From positions 33,454,360 through 33,518,359 of the forward strand of contig JAPFBE010000003.1 of assembly GCA_034336665.1 (NCBI GenBank): 64,000 nucleotides of DNA. Reading direction: 5' to 3'. Source of the DNA: Luscinia megarhynchos (taxonomy: Eukaryota > Chordata > Aves > Passeriformes > Turdidae). Below are positions 1 to 15,900 of the stretch, piece after piece (the first letter of the stretch is position 1; every line of letters begins with the position of its first letter). A program made the translations under genes and the position numbers. Below the pieces are notes generated by a model. That model saw only the letters and a list, made by a program, of their open reading frames with translations, ran no database searches and was not told the origin of the DNA.

Positions 1-2664
<2,664 letters not shown>

Positions 2665-2910
2665 GTCCAGGCGCAGCTGCAGCTGGAGGGCGTGGCCCAC
2701 GCGCACCCGCACCTGCACCCGCACCTGGCGGCCCACGCTCCCTACCTGATGTTCCCGCCGCCGCCCTTCGGGCTGCCCATCGCCTCCCTGGCCGAGTCCG
2801 CCTCCGCCGCCGCCGTGGTGGCCGCCGCCGCCAAGAGCAACAGCAAGAACTCCAGCATCGCCGACCTGCGGCTGAAGGCCCGCAAGCACGCCGAGGCCCT
2901 GGGGCTCTGA
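2665..2910 (+). CDS. SHOX: SHOX terminal coding exon: transactivation region and OAR motif
   Basis: The exon encodes 81 residues and a TGA stop at 2908-2910. In order: VQAQLQLEG; a His/Pro-rich stretch ([17 protein letters not shown]); [10 protein letters not shown], a proline run described in the family as a possible SH3-binding site; [10 protein letters not shown] with an alanine-rich run; and the OAR motif ([17 protein letters not shown]) close to the end. The OAR motif is a short C-terminal element shared by paired-like homeodomain proteins and implicated in modulating transactivation. With the two preceding exons the window encodes the last 130 residues, which fits residues 163-292 of the 292-residue human SHOXa. 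There is no frameshift or premature stop. SHOX2 is excluded by HAHPHLHPH and [11 protein letters not shown]. Confidence 0.97.
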   Translation, partial: VQAQLQLEGVAHAHPHLHPHLAAHAPYLMFPPPPFGLPIASLAESASAAAVVAAAAKSNSKNSSIADLRLKARKHAEALGL

Positions 2911-3071
2911 CACGCTTCCCCCGAGCCCCCCATCACACCCCGCCCCGGGTGCCCGCGGCGGGCGGGCGTGTGACCCGCACGGACCGCCGCTCTGCTCCCC
3001 CGCTCCTCCTCACCCTCCTCCTCCCCGGCTGCAGGGCGGGCAGCGGGCGCTCCGGCCGCCCTGCCGCCTTA

Positions 3072-3120
3072 TCTCTTTTTTTATTTTATTATATATATAT
3101 ATATTTTTTGTTTTGTTTTT
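3072..3120. repeat. T-rich and (TA)n simple sequence in the 3' UTR
   Basis: A T-rich run, then alternating TATATATA and T-rich GTTTT units, sits inside the otherwise CpG-rich 3' UTR. It is directly visible as low-complexity sequence. Confidence 0.85.
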
Positions 3121-3538
3121 ACTCCTTTCCCCTTCCCCGAGGTCCGCGAGCGCCGCTCCGCTCGCCCGGCCGGCCCCAGGGACTCGGCGGCCGCGGGGCG
3201 CGGCGGGGACGCAGCACACGAGCAGCGAGCGCGCACCGCCAGCCAGAGACTCCTCGGAGCACAAAGTAGGTGGGAGGAGAGAGAAAAGAGAGTTAAAAAA
3301 AAAACAAAACCACACACACAAAAAGAGAGAAAGGAAAAAAAGGAAAACCATCTCTAAATTATGTTAATCTGTGAACATTGGGGACACTTCGGATTTTTGA
3401 CCCTGGCAAAAGTGATCGCTCCGGCATAACGTCATCTGCTGCTGTCAGTTTTGCTACCTTGTGCATGTGTCAAACTAAACACGTTTTGAAGATCAGAAAT
3501 ATATTAGAACAAAACTAAACAAAACAAATAGTAATAAT

Positions 3539-3551
3539 AATAAATAATAAA
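3539..3551 (+). terminator. SHOX: Tandem AATAAA polyadenylation signals, candidate end of SHOX mRNA
   Basis: Two canonical AATAAA hexamers lie at 3539-3544 and 3546-3551, about 630 bases after the stop codon. They are followed by GT/T-richer sequence (from about 3553, GGGGCTGGTCT and later TTTCTTTGTTG) that could act as the downstream element. Only transcript data could show that they are used. Confidence 0.35.
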
Positions 3552-3575
3552 TCCTTGGGGCTGGTCTCCATTAAA

Positions 3576-6500
3576 GATGACATTTCTTTGTTGCCAACAG
3601 TATTATTTCACTGCCATGAATCTCTTCCATCACTGAGGAGCTGCTGCTGCTGCAGAACTGGTTTGAATTTAAATGTGGAATTTCAGATCTGAGGCAAGGC
3701 AGATTTTATTTTCCTTCTTTTCTTTCCTAAAAGAAAAAAAAAAAAAGGAGCAGCAATAACAAAAAGGTGTGTGTCTCAAATGGCTATGTACTTTGAAAGG
3801 AGAAAAAAAAGAGACTAGAATTTGCTAATTGTTAGTCATAATTTGAAAAATGGGAACAGTAAGAAATGCACCTGTTTTGCCAGAATTACCTGAACTCAAA
3901 GAGAAGTATTGTGCCATAGAAACAGCTCAATTTTTCACTTCCCCCCCCCAAATGCCTAGATCTTTGAATCAGAATCTCACTGTTTCACAGGATGTAGAAA
4001 GAATGAATTATACAACAAAGATGGACATACAGTTTTAAGGCATAATACTGATGCAGCATTAATTTTAGTGAAATGCAATTAAGTGCAGTAAAGTGCAATA
4101 CTGTAAATATTATAGATTAAAAAAATAGCCGTACTTATTCCGTTATTAACCAATTCTGCAAGATCCATAACTTAAATCCTTTATGCTCAGACTGGTGCAT
4201 TGCAGCTCCTTGCCAAAATGACAGTCGGAGTCTTCTAGGAATGGATAAAGTTATATGTATCACATGTGGGAAAAGGTAGATACTATGATTTCTAGTCATG
4301 TGCCATATTTCTGGGAAGCAAGCCGAAAAGTCTGTATGACACTTTCACATGATTTTAACTAAAAAACAAAACAACAACAAACCCAAACAAATTAAAACGA
4401 CCCATAGAAGTGTTCTGTAGAAAGAGGACAAGTTCAATATTTGGCCGTTTTAATTTTTGCCTGTGATTTGGACACCAAGTATTAATCTAATGCTTAAGCA
4501 AAGTAACACTACAAATTCAGCAAGGATGGAGAGCAAGGAAGTCCTTTAAATTATATTACCAAAGTGTCTGAGTTTACTGATCCTCCTCCCCAGTTTTACC
4601 TTTTTCTGTTATTCACTTTTAATTAGGTTTGGGGTTTAAAAAAAAATTGCTGAGGTAGAGAGAGGAAGGTACGAATAGTGGTCTTGTCTTCATCTAACAA
4701 GATAGTTATTTGTTGCCTTCACTACCAAGGTCTGTGTTGATGGAGGGTTATCCTCTGAATAGCACCATTATTAGGCCTGCCTTTTTATGTCTTGTTTAGC
4801 AATCCACTACTAGTTTTGGCTTTTACTGATATTTATCAAATCCAAATATTACTGTAGGACAAAAAAAATCATGCTTAGGATAACTTTTGGAGACTTTTCT
4901 TCTTTTTTGTGTTTTTTTTTCTCCCTTAAATTTTGATATTTTCTAGCAAACAAAATTTCTGGAATGTCAAAATCTTGCCATTTCCCTTCTATTTATTATG
5001 TGAGAAGTAGTTAATGTCTTGGATTTGCTGGGGCTGATAAAAGTTGCCTGCCTTTTTTACCTCTCTGTGAATGTCTAGTACCTTTTTAAAACAAGGCCAA
5101 AAATATTAAGGTAGCATTACTTGTTGCTGAGAAATACAGACCAAATTTCAGACAATTAACAATTCCTTATTGAAACAGAACATTGTCTGGAAAGTAAAAT
5201 GTTATTCGTGATGATGTATGAAATTCTGGCTAGAATGAGAAATATTTGGAGTGGTTCTAGCACATCCAAAATGCAGATCTGAAAAATAATAAACATTAGT
5301 ACAAAGATAGTTTAGGTTAAAGTAAGTAACCTGTTGTACTGGACACCCACAGGAGGAAGGTTGAAGGAGAATTAGATACACAGTATTGAAGACCAAAGGC
5401 ATAGAGCTATCCATTGAATGGGAACTGCTTGTTATCTGTACCTCTAATCTAACTGCTAGCCTTTCAAATCCTCTTTTGAGAATTTGAGAGAAGCTTACAG
5501 GGTTATTTTGCAGCCCTGCACTGGACTTTCACAAAGGAGTGATTTTAACCTTCAAATAATTCCATAGAGTGAACTTGTTGAAGTTGTAGGTTTGGGATAT
5601 GAATTTTCTCAGACATCCAAATGAGTGTTACAGGATACACATACAGTATACATCCACCTTGTATGGGAAGGAATAATTTTCTGCCTTTGTTGTTCTACTA
5701 GATACAAACACAGCAAAAAAAGCCTGTAGATTTCTCTCAGAAATTTTACTTCTTTATGGTATTCAAAACACAGTGACAACATGAATACAATTCCCTGCTA
5801 AGATGAAACAAGGCCTGTAGTGTAGTATACATCTTTCCAGAAATACTCCTACTTTTTTTTCTGAGTGTTTTCAATGGACATCTCAAGGTCAGTCTTGCTG
5901 TCTACCACAGAAGTGAAGAAGTTGGCAAGATTTATCAATTTAGCATGCTTTGAAGGAGGTGCCACAGGCCAGCCTGGGGAGAGGGGCAGGGTGCTGCTGG
6001 GAATCCACCAAGGTGATTCATGCTGCTCTTGCTTTTCATTTGGCATGAAAGGAAATGAAAAGGTGCACTGTGTAGGGGTTATTGCCAAAACTGGTTCTGC
6101 TTTGCTTTCTTGAAAGGGCCAATTGCATTAGTGGGAGTGTAAAAGCTTTGCCTTGTTTTGGATGATGCACGCAGGTGACCTCCTCTTCTTGTCATCTTTA
6201 CATCATTGGGAAGAAATGAGGCATCCTACCTGGCCTACCATGTATTGGACTGTACTTTTCTCTAAGTGTCAGTCACTGTGGTTCCATTCATCATGTGGAG
6301 CTCCAGTGATCCATACAGGTTGAGATTTGGACCAAAGTATCTCCTTCATCTCTGTTAATGTGTGGTCCCTTTTTGTTTGTTTGTTTTGTTTTTGGTTTTT
6401 AACTGTTTTCTTAAGTAGGCTGGAAGTTGAAGATAACATAGTTATGGTCCTGAGGTGCTAATTAAAGTTTAAAAGCATCATAATTGTTTGAGATTCTCAG

Positions 6501-6981
6501 GCATGCCAAGCGTCGTTTACTGTCCACCATCATCCAGCCTGATCTTTGTGTAATCTTTGATTTGAGAAGTGTGAGATGTCCAAGATCATCAAAACAGCAG
6601 CCACTGAGCAGAATTTCCTTGGAGGAGGCCCTCATTCAGCATACAGATTGCTAAAGAATCTTTCTCAGAAGACTTGTCTGGTATTTGAAAAATAATTGAA
6701 TGAATGCCAAATGAATAATGATGTTTATAAATAAGACTATAAAAAAGGCTTCATGCCTTAAATGGGGCCCCTTTATAATGGAAAGAATAGATTCTGTTTG
6801 TTTGGTTTTTTTTTAACTGTCAAATAAGTTAAAATACTTCATTAATTTTGTACCAAAATAGCCAGTTGACTCCATGGCTCATTTTTATTGACTTGGAAAT
6901 GTGTGAAAAAAAATTATGCTGAAAGTTTTTTTTGCTTCATAGGGTCATATAGATGTAGTGACATTTTGGTTAATATCACAA
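3576..6981. other. AT-rich intergenic sequence, no gene seen
   Basis: There are only short open frames (62 codons at 3850-4038, 70 at 5202-5414 minus, 82 at 5865-6113) with no recognisable motifs. The part nearest SHOX could still be 3' UTR if distal polyadenylation is used. A C8 run occurs near 3942 and short poly-A/T runs are scattered. No recognisable repeat family. Confidence 0.6.
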
Positions 6982-7115
6982 CACTTAGCACTTATCTAAT
7001 GTTCATTTGCAAAGCACTGTATAAATGTCTATTATTTAATCCTCACCCATTATGAACTAGGTAAGAATTATTGTGCCCATTTTTGTAGAAATTAAGGCAC
7101 ATGAATAGAGGGCCA
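6982..7115 (+). repeat. MIR-like ancient SINE fragment, sense
   Basis: The stretch reads AAAGCACTGTATAAATG, then ATTTAATCCTCACC, an ACTAGGTAAGAATTATT segment, and GCCCATTTTTGTAGAAATTAAGGCAC. These are, in order, the recognisable elements of the MIR 3' half (AATCCTCAC, AGGTA-ATTATT, CCCATTTT-AGA-AAA-TGAGGCAC) with substitutions. MIR elements are old tRNA-derived SINEs mobilised by L2-type LINEs and are expected as diverged relics in bird genomes. Confidence 0.7.
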
Positions 7116-10100
7116 GGTTCCATCACCCATTGTCAGCATTGAGTATGATTACTTTCATTTTTGTAATGTAGCAGCATCCCCCAGATCATAATCTGACATG
7201 AGCTTTGTGTTGGTAGACAACCTTTTGCATAGCCAGAGCTCCTTGAAATTTAAGCTCTGTATCTGACTTCAGCAAAAGTTTTAAAGGTCACATCGAATGG
7301 TTTTTGGAGTGTCTGTGCCTGTGAATTATTTCCACGGAACATGAAGTTATTGTCCAATTCTCCGACCCTGTATGTCAGTGGGAATTTTGTTTATGACTCA
7401 GTGGGGCCGAGTTGTGTCAGTGCTAAGACTAAAACCAAATTTCCAAGTTCCCAATGGCATGCACAAATTGCTAGGAAACTCTGATTTCCAACTTCCCCTA
7501 GTATAAATTTTTCACACAGACCAAGTGTACAGATGTCAATTCTTTGCATGCTTTATCTGCTATGTCTTTTAGTCTTATGTTTGCCTATAAAATAATAATA
7601 AGACATGATTTTGAATTGACATAACATTGACACATTGGGACTGTTGACTCAAATCAAATAGACATGTAGTAGTACAGAAATCCAGATCCCTAAGGCAAAC
7701 CCAGGTTATGGATTTATTTATTTCTTTGTGACAAAAATACGCATGTTTTCTGCTTGTTTAAATGTGCTAGACAAAATAATTATTTTAACAGATAATTTTA
7801 GTTTTTGGAGGCATTATTGCTTTGGAGTGGCAGGTTTTTTTTCCCCTTCAGTTTGAGGAAGTCTTTCAAAGTATAGGAAAAATAGATTACATGTCTTTCT
7901 TATAAATGTGTTTATTTTTATATTATCTAATATCTAATGATCCAGGTGGTGTCCTTGTAACTACTAATTTTACACAGCTCTATAAAGTGCACACAGCCAA
8001 TATGGTTGGAAATTTTTTGCGTTCCTCTTTAAAAAGGATGGTTGAAGTGCCCCACTTTTCATCTGTAAGCAACCTTCTCACCCCATTATGTTGTTTTCTT
8101 TCCCTGATGTGACAGCATTTTCGTGGCAAAAAAGTTTTCAATCAGATGTGGGTAACATGGCATCAGCTTCTCATTTGGTCCTTTGAAAATTTCTCCTGGT
8201 TGCAGTTAGATGTGATAGGGCTGGAGAAGGCCTGGCATTACCTGGAAACTAAAACAAAAATAGAAAGAAGTGCTACAGAGTGTGATCTCTTTTCCTTCAG
8301 AGACCAATAGAGCCTTCTGCTTTCTGCCTTGTGCTTGTAAAATGGCATCTCTAAGTCATTTCTTTAGAGGGTGCAACATGGGCCCTGTCAGTGTTGTGCT
8401 GTGGCTAATTTTGTATTGGTTATTTTTGCTGGCTGGTTTTTCTGGCCAGGTCAGTGGAAGCCCACGGGCCTTGGTGTTTGAGGCATTCTTCAAAAGGGGT
8501 ATGATGCCAGATATCCCTCAAATTCTTTCTGTTAGGCAGATTTGATGCTAAAAATTGGTTCCTAATTTTAGTAAATTTGCTGATTTCCAATAAATAATTT
8601 AAACATAATGTAGCTCATATGCCTTATATTGAAAATTGATATATAACTAAAATCAGTTGAAGAATGTAGAGAATATCAGATTTTGAAGCTGAAGATATTT
8701 ATTGAAAGATAATACTTTCATGAATCTAGGCTTATGGTATGTATTAATTACATCAAAGACAGGCAAATATCTCTGTTTCTTTGTATTAATGTATATGGAT
8801 GTTTTATTTATTTTTGTTTGAAAATTCTAAATGTGTATTATTTTAATTATGTTGAGTGTAAATTTGACAATGCTTTGCATTTATTTTTATATTTTAAGAC
8901 CCTGTTGCTTTTGCAAAAGTATGAGCAGCCAGTATGATTTGCAGTACCATAGCATTATTTTGGTTATGTACTCACAGTGTGTCTGATTTACAGACATTTC
9001 AGGGATTGCTAAAATGAAACAAACAAACAAAAAATCTTCAAACCTTACTCGTCTTTAAAGGTTGTACCCCTTTGCTGTTTTGGAAGAGAAAAAGAAATGA
9101 GCAAACAACCTTTTTTTAGGTCTCAATTATGCCAGCATGCTCCTACACGAATTCACCAGACATGTTGAGTTCCATTTTTGGAGTGTATTATGTTGAATCA
9201 CATGATATGAATGTACATCTTGTAAAAGTGAGATATGAATAAACTTATAAATATTTGTAGTCATGTGTTAACAGATACTCAGAATAACTACTGCCAAAGG
9301 GAATATGAGAAACAAGGTATGTCCCCTTGTTAAAACAGAGCTTTTTCTTCTGTATTTAATACATTTTCAAGCACCTTTTTTGCTTTCTCCTTGCAAGAAA
9401 TCAAAGCTGTGCATCTTATTCTGTAGTCATTTTATTTCACTTACAAGTCTCCCATTGGCTTTTATGCAAATTGTACAGATCAAGTTGCAGCTTAGCAATG
9501 GTTAATTAGATGTTTTTTTGGCACCCATCTGATAATAATATGATTTTTTTTGTTTTATTTTGTTTGCTGTCTTATTTTTTAGAAGGGGTAAAAATTTCCC
9601 CTGGTGCCAGGAGGAATAAAGGAGCCTTCACAGTGGAACATCCTAGGGATTGTATGTGATGGCTCTGATCTGCTGTGTGTTCAAATCAATAGGAAAGGCA
9701 CTACATCAGGATTTTATTTTTCAGGCAATTAAGGAGTGTTTTCCGTGTCTCTGCTTGTTGGTATCTCAGATGTAATTTTCTCCTATGGTTTTATTCTTTA
9801 TAGTTGGAATCCAGCATTCTGGTCTTGAAAAGTATATTTAGGGAATCCTCTTGCTCCTCAGCACCATTTGTTTCTTCAACAGCAGCAAAGCAAACTGTGT
9901 TAGTTTGAAGCCTTTTTTAGGTCTGTGGATCAAGTTCTAAACTTCCAAACAAGTCACAAGAGTCAGGTTAGGCTTGTCTTGTTTGAAAGTCGGTCTATCT
10001 GACATATAAGTGGCATTTAAACTTCATGAGCCTTATGATAAAGGGTGGTTTCATACCCCAGCCCTTCCCACAGGTCCTCCCAGAACCTCTTTATTCTTTC

Positions 10101-12869
10101 TTGTCTACAGCTGGCTGTGTAAGCTAAAGTCAGAAGCTGCACATAACTTTTCCAACCTTGCATTTTCTGCAAATATTTGCATTTATTGGAGTTCTGACAT
10201 GGAATATAACTGGAAAACAGTTGGTGCAATATTCCCACATCATGATTGCTGTTTTTCTCTAAGCCAACACCACAAACTGACATCCTGTTTTTCCTGCCAC
10301 TAACTATGTAAAAGACAGGCTATTAAAAGCAAATTAATCCTTCCTTTTTGTAGCTCAAAGATACATGGGCAAAGCTATATGGTTGTCAGTAGTACATACT
10401 GTAAGAGTTATCAGAAAAAAATACAAAGTGTAACAGCATGTGTTGAAAGATTAGCTTCACCAGAAGATTGTCCACTAGACATTTGTGAACAAATATGCTT
10501 TAACTTTTCTATTTTTTGTCTGTTCATATTCAGTTTGCATGTTGAAAAGAGCTATAAGTTCTTTTGGAAATTTGCCTGTTAGGAAGATAATTTTTTTCCT
10601 CTCTGTTTTCATTAATTAGCATCGTTTTTTTCCAGTGGCTACTTGTTGTATTGCTTTCTGAAATCATTGACAGTTCTGAGGGAAGTTTCCTCTCTCTTGT
10701 CTTTGGGTATATTTTTCTTCTCCTTTGCAGGAAGATTTATTTTTAATTCAAAAAATTTATACTTTGACCCTATGCCCACCAGCATTTTTGGGCACAGTCT
10801 CTAGTTCTCTCTAAATTTAATAGGATAAAAATAAACACAGTAACGAATTCCTCACAAATTGTCAGTAAAATTTCCTTTCTTTCTTGAGTAGCTTCTCTCA
10901 GACTTTTATTTTTTGAACTGAAACATCTGAAAAAAAAAATTATGAGGAGCTGCACAGGAAACAGGGCTGAGTATCTGCTGGCATGAATACCCTTGAACTC
11001 TGGAAATTTTACCAGTATGTGTGGTTCAGTCCTATATTGCCTGCATATCCAAAAGTCCAGTTCAAGGTCAAGAGAAATCTGTATACTCAAGTCTGCAGCA
11101 GCAACCACAGAGAGACAGAACTACATTCAAGGACCACATGAAAATTACTAGAGATTGGATAACAGAACAAAAGAAAATGTATGTAATTTCATTTCCCTGA
11201 ATCAAATACTCAGACTTCATTACCAATATGATTAAGGGTAATGATCCTACTCTTACATTTAATTGCTGGTTTATAATTGCTACCAAGAGGCTATAAAAAT
11301 ACAAGGTCAGAAAATTGGATCCAAAAAAGGGGCTTAATGCCTCACTCTAAAGTTAGACTTCAGAGGAATTTAAGCACTTAGTTCCAAAACCTTAACACAG
11401 GACTCCTGGCTACATCTCAAACTCTACCAAAGCCTGAGGGCTGCAGGTCCTCTGGTTCCACATTTAATTTCTCCACGTGCCTCGTGTTCTACTTGTGTGT
11501 GTGCCTGGCACCTGACAGATCTCTGTGGCTGGGAGGCTTGCTCCCTTCCTAGCCTGTCTGAATTACAGAAATTAGGCATCTGCTTCATCTTGCTTACCTT
11601 CAGATGTTTCCAATTCAGCCAGCCACATCAGAACTTGTCAGTGGAAGCAAATCAGCTACTTTAGGCAAATAGACCTCTGGTGAGTATGTTAAGGTGTGCC
11701 TTAGGAGACTAGCTCAGGTGTAGGCACCATCTCTGCAGACATCTCTCTTTGGGCACACATGTCCAGTTCCAAGACAAGTCTCTTCCACATGTTTCCTTTG
11801 TGTGTTCTCCTCTGCACAAAGGACAGTGGTTCCACTACTTTGTTTTCTTCACAATGACAAAGTGAATAATATGACAGCACAGGACTCTACGGTCTGGGTT
11901 TTCCTGACTGAACAGATGGAGCAGCTGAAAAGTTAGAGCTCTTGATCCTGGAGAAATACATTGCAGAACAGGGTAGACATGGATTACTTGGGCATAAGTG
12001 TAGGCCCAAGACTGCAGTTGATGCCACTTTGATGACATAACAGGAAAATGACCTTTCTGCTATGATTTTCCATCTAGCTGGCTTCCCTACTGTGATTTCT
12101 GATATTATAGTAATGTGCAAATTGCTTTTCTACAGCTTTTTTTGGAAAAGAATGAACTTACTGTTTTCCCTTTGTGGGGCACAATATGCTATTTGAATAT
12201 TTCCTAAATATATCAGCTTTGCACAGTAGACTTCCTAGATTTAATGAAGTTTCCATTTTCCCTCTCTTTCTGGTTACAAAAAAACCTCTTCAGATGAGGG
12301 ATTTAGATGCAGTTATATATAAAAAATAAAATCAAATCCCTCAAAACTTGACAGAATTTTAATTGCCACAAGCATAGTCTTAGAGTCTTAAATGAAGCAA
12401 TCTCTTACAGTTCCACCTTTCGTGCTAGTTCTTGCCACAGGACCCCTGCTTCAGTTGCTGCATTAAATAAATTGTGCTCAAGGAATGAACTGGGATGTGT
12501 AGATAGGAAAGGCATCTTCCAGGAGTATTCTTCACTTGCCTGAGATGCCAGTAGGTGTCTGTATATAGAAGATGAAGGAAATTGGCAATTGGTATAGTAC
12601 AAGTTTAGCTTTATCATCAGCACAACTAATGATCATGCAAGAGAAATGGATCTAACCTGCTGCAGGCTTCCAAGCTGATACACTGAGGGCAGCCAGACAT
12701 TTCCAGGATATCACTGAAAGTGTGAGTTTCTGGGTGTTGAAGTCACTAGACCAGGAGTGTGATCTACAGAAATTCTCAGTGTTGATTGTTGTGACTCTAA
12801 TTAACACAAGCCTTGTAGGTTTGGGACTTCAGGGGAGGAGCCAGCATTATATGGCAGTTTAAATTCATG
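7116..12869. other. AT-rich intergenic sequence, no gene seen
   Basis: Short open frames only; the longest are 91-112 codons (8270-8545 plus, 10010-10303 plus, 10770-11108 minus) and carry no family signature. One sub-interval (7320-7620) is listed separately as a candidate conserved element. The stretch around 11390-11830 is richer in C and in CTCT-type sequence but has no recognisable element. No clear transposon remnants. Confidence 0.6.
7320..7620. promoter_or_regulatory. Candidate conserved non-coding element (enhancer?)
   Basis: This non-repetitive stretch carries several intact transcription-factor-like words: an AP-1 site TGACTCA at 7394-7400, an octamer-type half site TTTGCAT at 7543-7549, a GATA-type TTTATCTGC just after it, and a few preserved CpGs (CCGACC near 7363, GCCGAG near 7407) in a CpG-poor neighbourhood. 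The call rests on texture and motif density only. Assigning it to SHOX is inference from proximity. Confidence 0.2.
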
Positions 12870-12985
12870 CAATATACTACTGACTTGCTGTCTTACATCA
12901 GGCAGATCATTGTGTCTTTCTGCTTCAGTCTATAAAATAGGTTTAATGACACTCTCTTAATGTGTATGTAGGAATGACACTTTCC
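12870..12985 (-). repeat. MIR-like ancient SINE fragment, antisense
   Basis: On the plus strand the stretch reads ACTTGCTGTCTTACATCAGG, a TCATTGTGTCTTTCTGCTTCAG segment and TATAAAATAGGTTTAATGACAC. This follows the reverse-complement MIR pattern (gacttgctg, the aagtcac segment, ctctgtgcctcagttt, tgtaaaatggg-ataat) closely enough to recognise. The element is therefore on the minus strand. Confidence 0.65.
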
Positions 12986-15900
12986 TAGTGTTTACATAGG
13001 AGGACTATGACCATAAATTCATTAATCCTTATAGTACACTGATATACTAGTTTTGGGAGCATCAGCACAAAACCCATGAGGCACAAGGAACTCTATATTC
13101 AGTGCAATATTCAGAGGATGTGCAGTAAATAAAGCATGAGGATAAAGAGAAATATTGGGCAACTGCTGTAATCACTGAACACTGTGCACTGAATAAAGCT
13201 GGGGTCCTGTGGAAAAAAAGAAGAATTGTATAATTACAGAATGTATACACGTGTATACACATAGGAGTAGAATCTAATTGCACAGTAAATGCCAGTAGTG
13301 CACAGTACTTCCTGACTTTTGGCTGTTTAATGAATTAATGGACACTCATTCTTTCATATTTAAGGGCCTTTTCCTTCAACATTTACATACACAATGTTTA
13401 TTGTTTTCTCTTTTCAAATAAAAAAGAAAAGCTGGACAGTACACACTGTAGAACCAATTATACTGGGACACTGGACTCTCTTCTGAAGTCTAGAGGTCAC
13501 TTGATTCACAAAAGAACCTAGGCTCATAAGAAGAGAAAGATGGTTTCTGTGTCTGAGGCTTACACTGGACTTGGGCAAATGGGACATCTGATGGGATGTT
13601 GAACTCACTGACACCAAATGTACACAAGATTCCACTTTATGGGGATTCAAGCCCACTGAGATGAAGGAAGGTTGAGGAAAAGAGCTTTACAGCCTCTTCT
13701 GGTTAGACATCATTTAAGAGGCAGGTTCCCAGCTCAAATAAGCTCCCAGTGCATCCTGTTTCTGTGTGTGATATTAACAGATACAAAAGGCTCACAGGTA
13801 AAAATTGTGGCCAACAAACTGAGTTAGTATTAGACAATTTTATATTTTTACTTGGGAAAATTAGTCCCAGTCCCCTTTTGTTTTCAGCACATCCAGATGT
13901 ATCCCAGTGTGACCCACAAATCATGAAATGTTCTCCATCATCACTTGATGATCTAGTGCTGAGTATATAAATATTCAGGATGTGGAAACTCTAGGCTGCA
14001 AGAAGAAACTAAACTAGCTTAAAGCAAGGGAACATCTGGGAACTGCAGAAGCTGAACCAATCTGATGTGGTTTCATTAGATGTGCAAGTTCTAACCTGGC
14101 ACTAGTGTGTGAAATGAATGAATGTTTTATCACTGCTTGACAAATAAAGGCTTTCTTCGAGGGCTAATTTAATTTATTTTAGACCATGTTTCCCAAGGAT
14201 TATTAACATGTATAGATATTTGTGGATGAACATTTCTGTATATCTGAGCTTTAGGACTATTGTTCATGACAAAAAGTTTACAGGAGATGCCAGCCATTAT
14301 GAATAGAGATATTGCTATTGCTCCTCCTTTAGCTTCTGTGTTTGCTATAAAAAGAAGGTTGTAGTGTTCATAAAGTATTGAACCATTTCTCAGTATGGAA
14401 GAATTAGGATAGAGTCTGATTTTCAGAAAATGTTTATTTCTGGGACCTGATACTTTTTCTTTAGCATTTGAGACTTGCACTTTTGCAGGGGTGCATAGCT
14501 TTCCTTGGCTAGTGATGGGCAGATGTTTGCTGCTGTGGATAGATGTCCATGCCTTTGGCACCCAGCCTGGAGAAGTTGTGGGAGCCAGGGATTGAACTAG
14601 GATGTTGTGCTCATGGGAGCCCTTCTGCTTCTCAGAGAGGCACAAGATTCATGCATTTTCTTAGAGAAGGATTCAGCATTTTATTCACAGAGAAGAAGAG
14701 GGAAGAGATTTTTTTTTTTTACCATTAATATTTTCCCAAATAAATTATACTCTAGAAGACAATGTGAGATCTAGAGATATTTTGATTATCAAGAATAATG
14801 GAAAATAAGGGAGAAGATGCTGTTGAGCTCAAATCACTTATCTCCTTTAAATGTCTAAATACTACTTCTTTGTCAAAATTTTCATTCATCTCAAGAGGTG
14901 AGAAAAAGCAGGCTCTCAGACCTGATACTGTAAATGTTTTTTTCTGGGCCTCATTCACTTTACCTTGGAGCCTGTGTGTTTTACTGTTCTTGACAAATGA
15001 TAGTTCCTCTCAGATTGTTTTAATAGCTTTAATTTATCTGCATTCCTGGTTCACAGAAGTATCATGTCATGTTGAGCTTCTCACCAATGAGCATCTCCCA
15101 AGTCCCTCTCCTCAGGGCTGCTCTCAATCTGTTCTCCAACCATCTGTTATTTGTGTTTGGGATAGCTCCAACCCAGGTGCAACCCTTCCTCCCTTCTTCA
15201 TCAGATTTGCATGGGCCAGCCTTTCCAGCCTTTCAAGGGCTCCCTGGGTGACAGAGTGAGTTACTTGCTGTTTGCTTTATTCCTTTCATACTTGCTCTAT
15301 ATCTAATTTTGTTTGGTAACTGTAATCTGTATTGGTCTTTCTATGAATAAGATGAGGCCAGATTGCATAAATCTTCACAGTTTCCTTAAAAACGGTGGTC
15401 CCTCACAGCCAGAGCAACACAGAATTTTGAAAAAGTGACAGCCACACTGTTATTATGCACCATAGCACAGCCAGATCACAGCTAGTCCAGTCTCAGCCTT
15501 TCTCTTGGGCTGTAATCTGTGAAGTTTATAGGGCCCAGAAAGATACACCTCCTTAATTGAGGTGTCTTCAGTCTTACATGAAGGGAGAGTAATGTTAGCT
15601 AGGATCTGTAAACTACTATAGAACACCATAATGTATTGCAAATAGGGTTACCTCTTGTGTTGACTCATGTTACAGTCTCTTTCTGGTAGCCATCCTGTTC
15701 TCAACAGTGACTGCTTGTTTGTTTTCTGTTGATACTGAATGAGCTGGTTTCAGTATTTAAAGCCTTGAATGTCTCTAGGCTCACCTGCATAAAAGTCCAA
15801 GTTGCTCTTGATGTTTCCACTGGTCAGTAAAGAATGATTACCCTGAAAACTTTCCAGTGTATAAAGGTGGCTGCTGTCAAGGTATTCCCTCTGGGACTTC

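Larger units (their letters stand above)
2911..3575 (+). other. SHOX: SHOX 3' untranslated region (minimal extent)
   Basis: The sequence after the stop is CpG-rich to about 3260, with T-rich and TATA-type simple sequence at 3072-3120, then becomes AT-rich. The right end is a guess, set just past the first pair of canonical polyadenylation hexamers (3539-3544 and 3546-3551). The real end may be further right: other AATAAA hexamers occur at about 8589 and at 9238-9243, though in AT-rich DNA they arise often by chance. A small CTG run occurs near 3642-3656. Confidence 0.5.

Noticed and set aside
14169..15259. Frames of 158 codons (minus) and 153 codons (plus)
   Set aside because: No recognisable domain, motif or splice context. 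In 60 kb of non-coding DNA frames of this size arise by chance.
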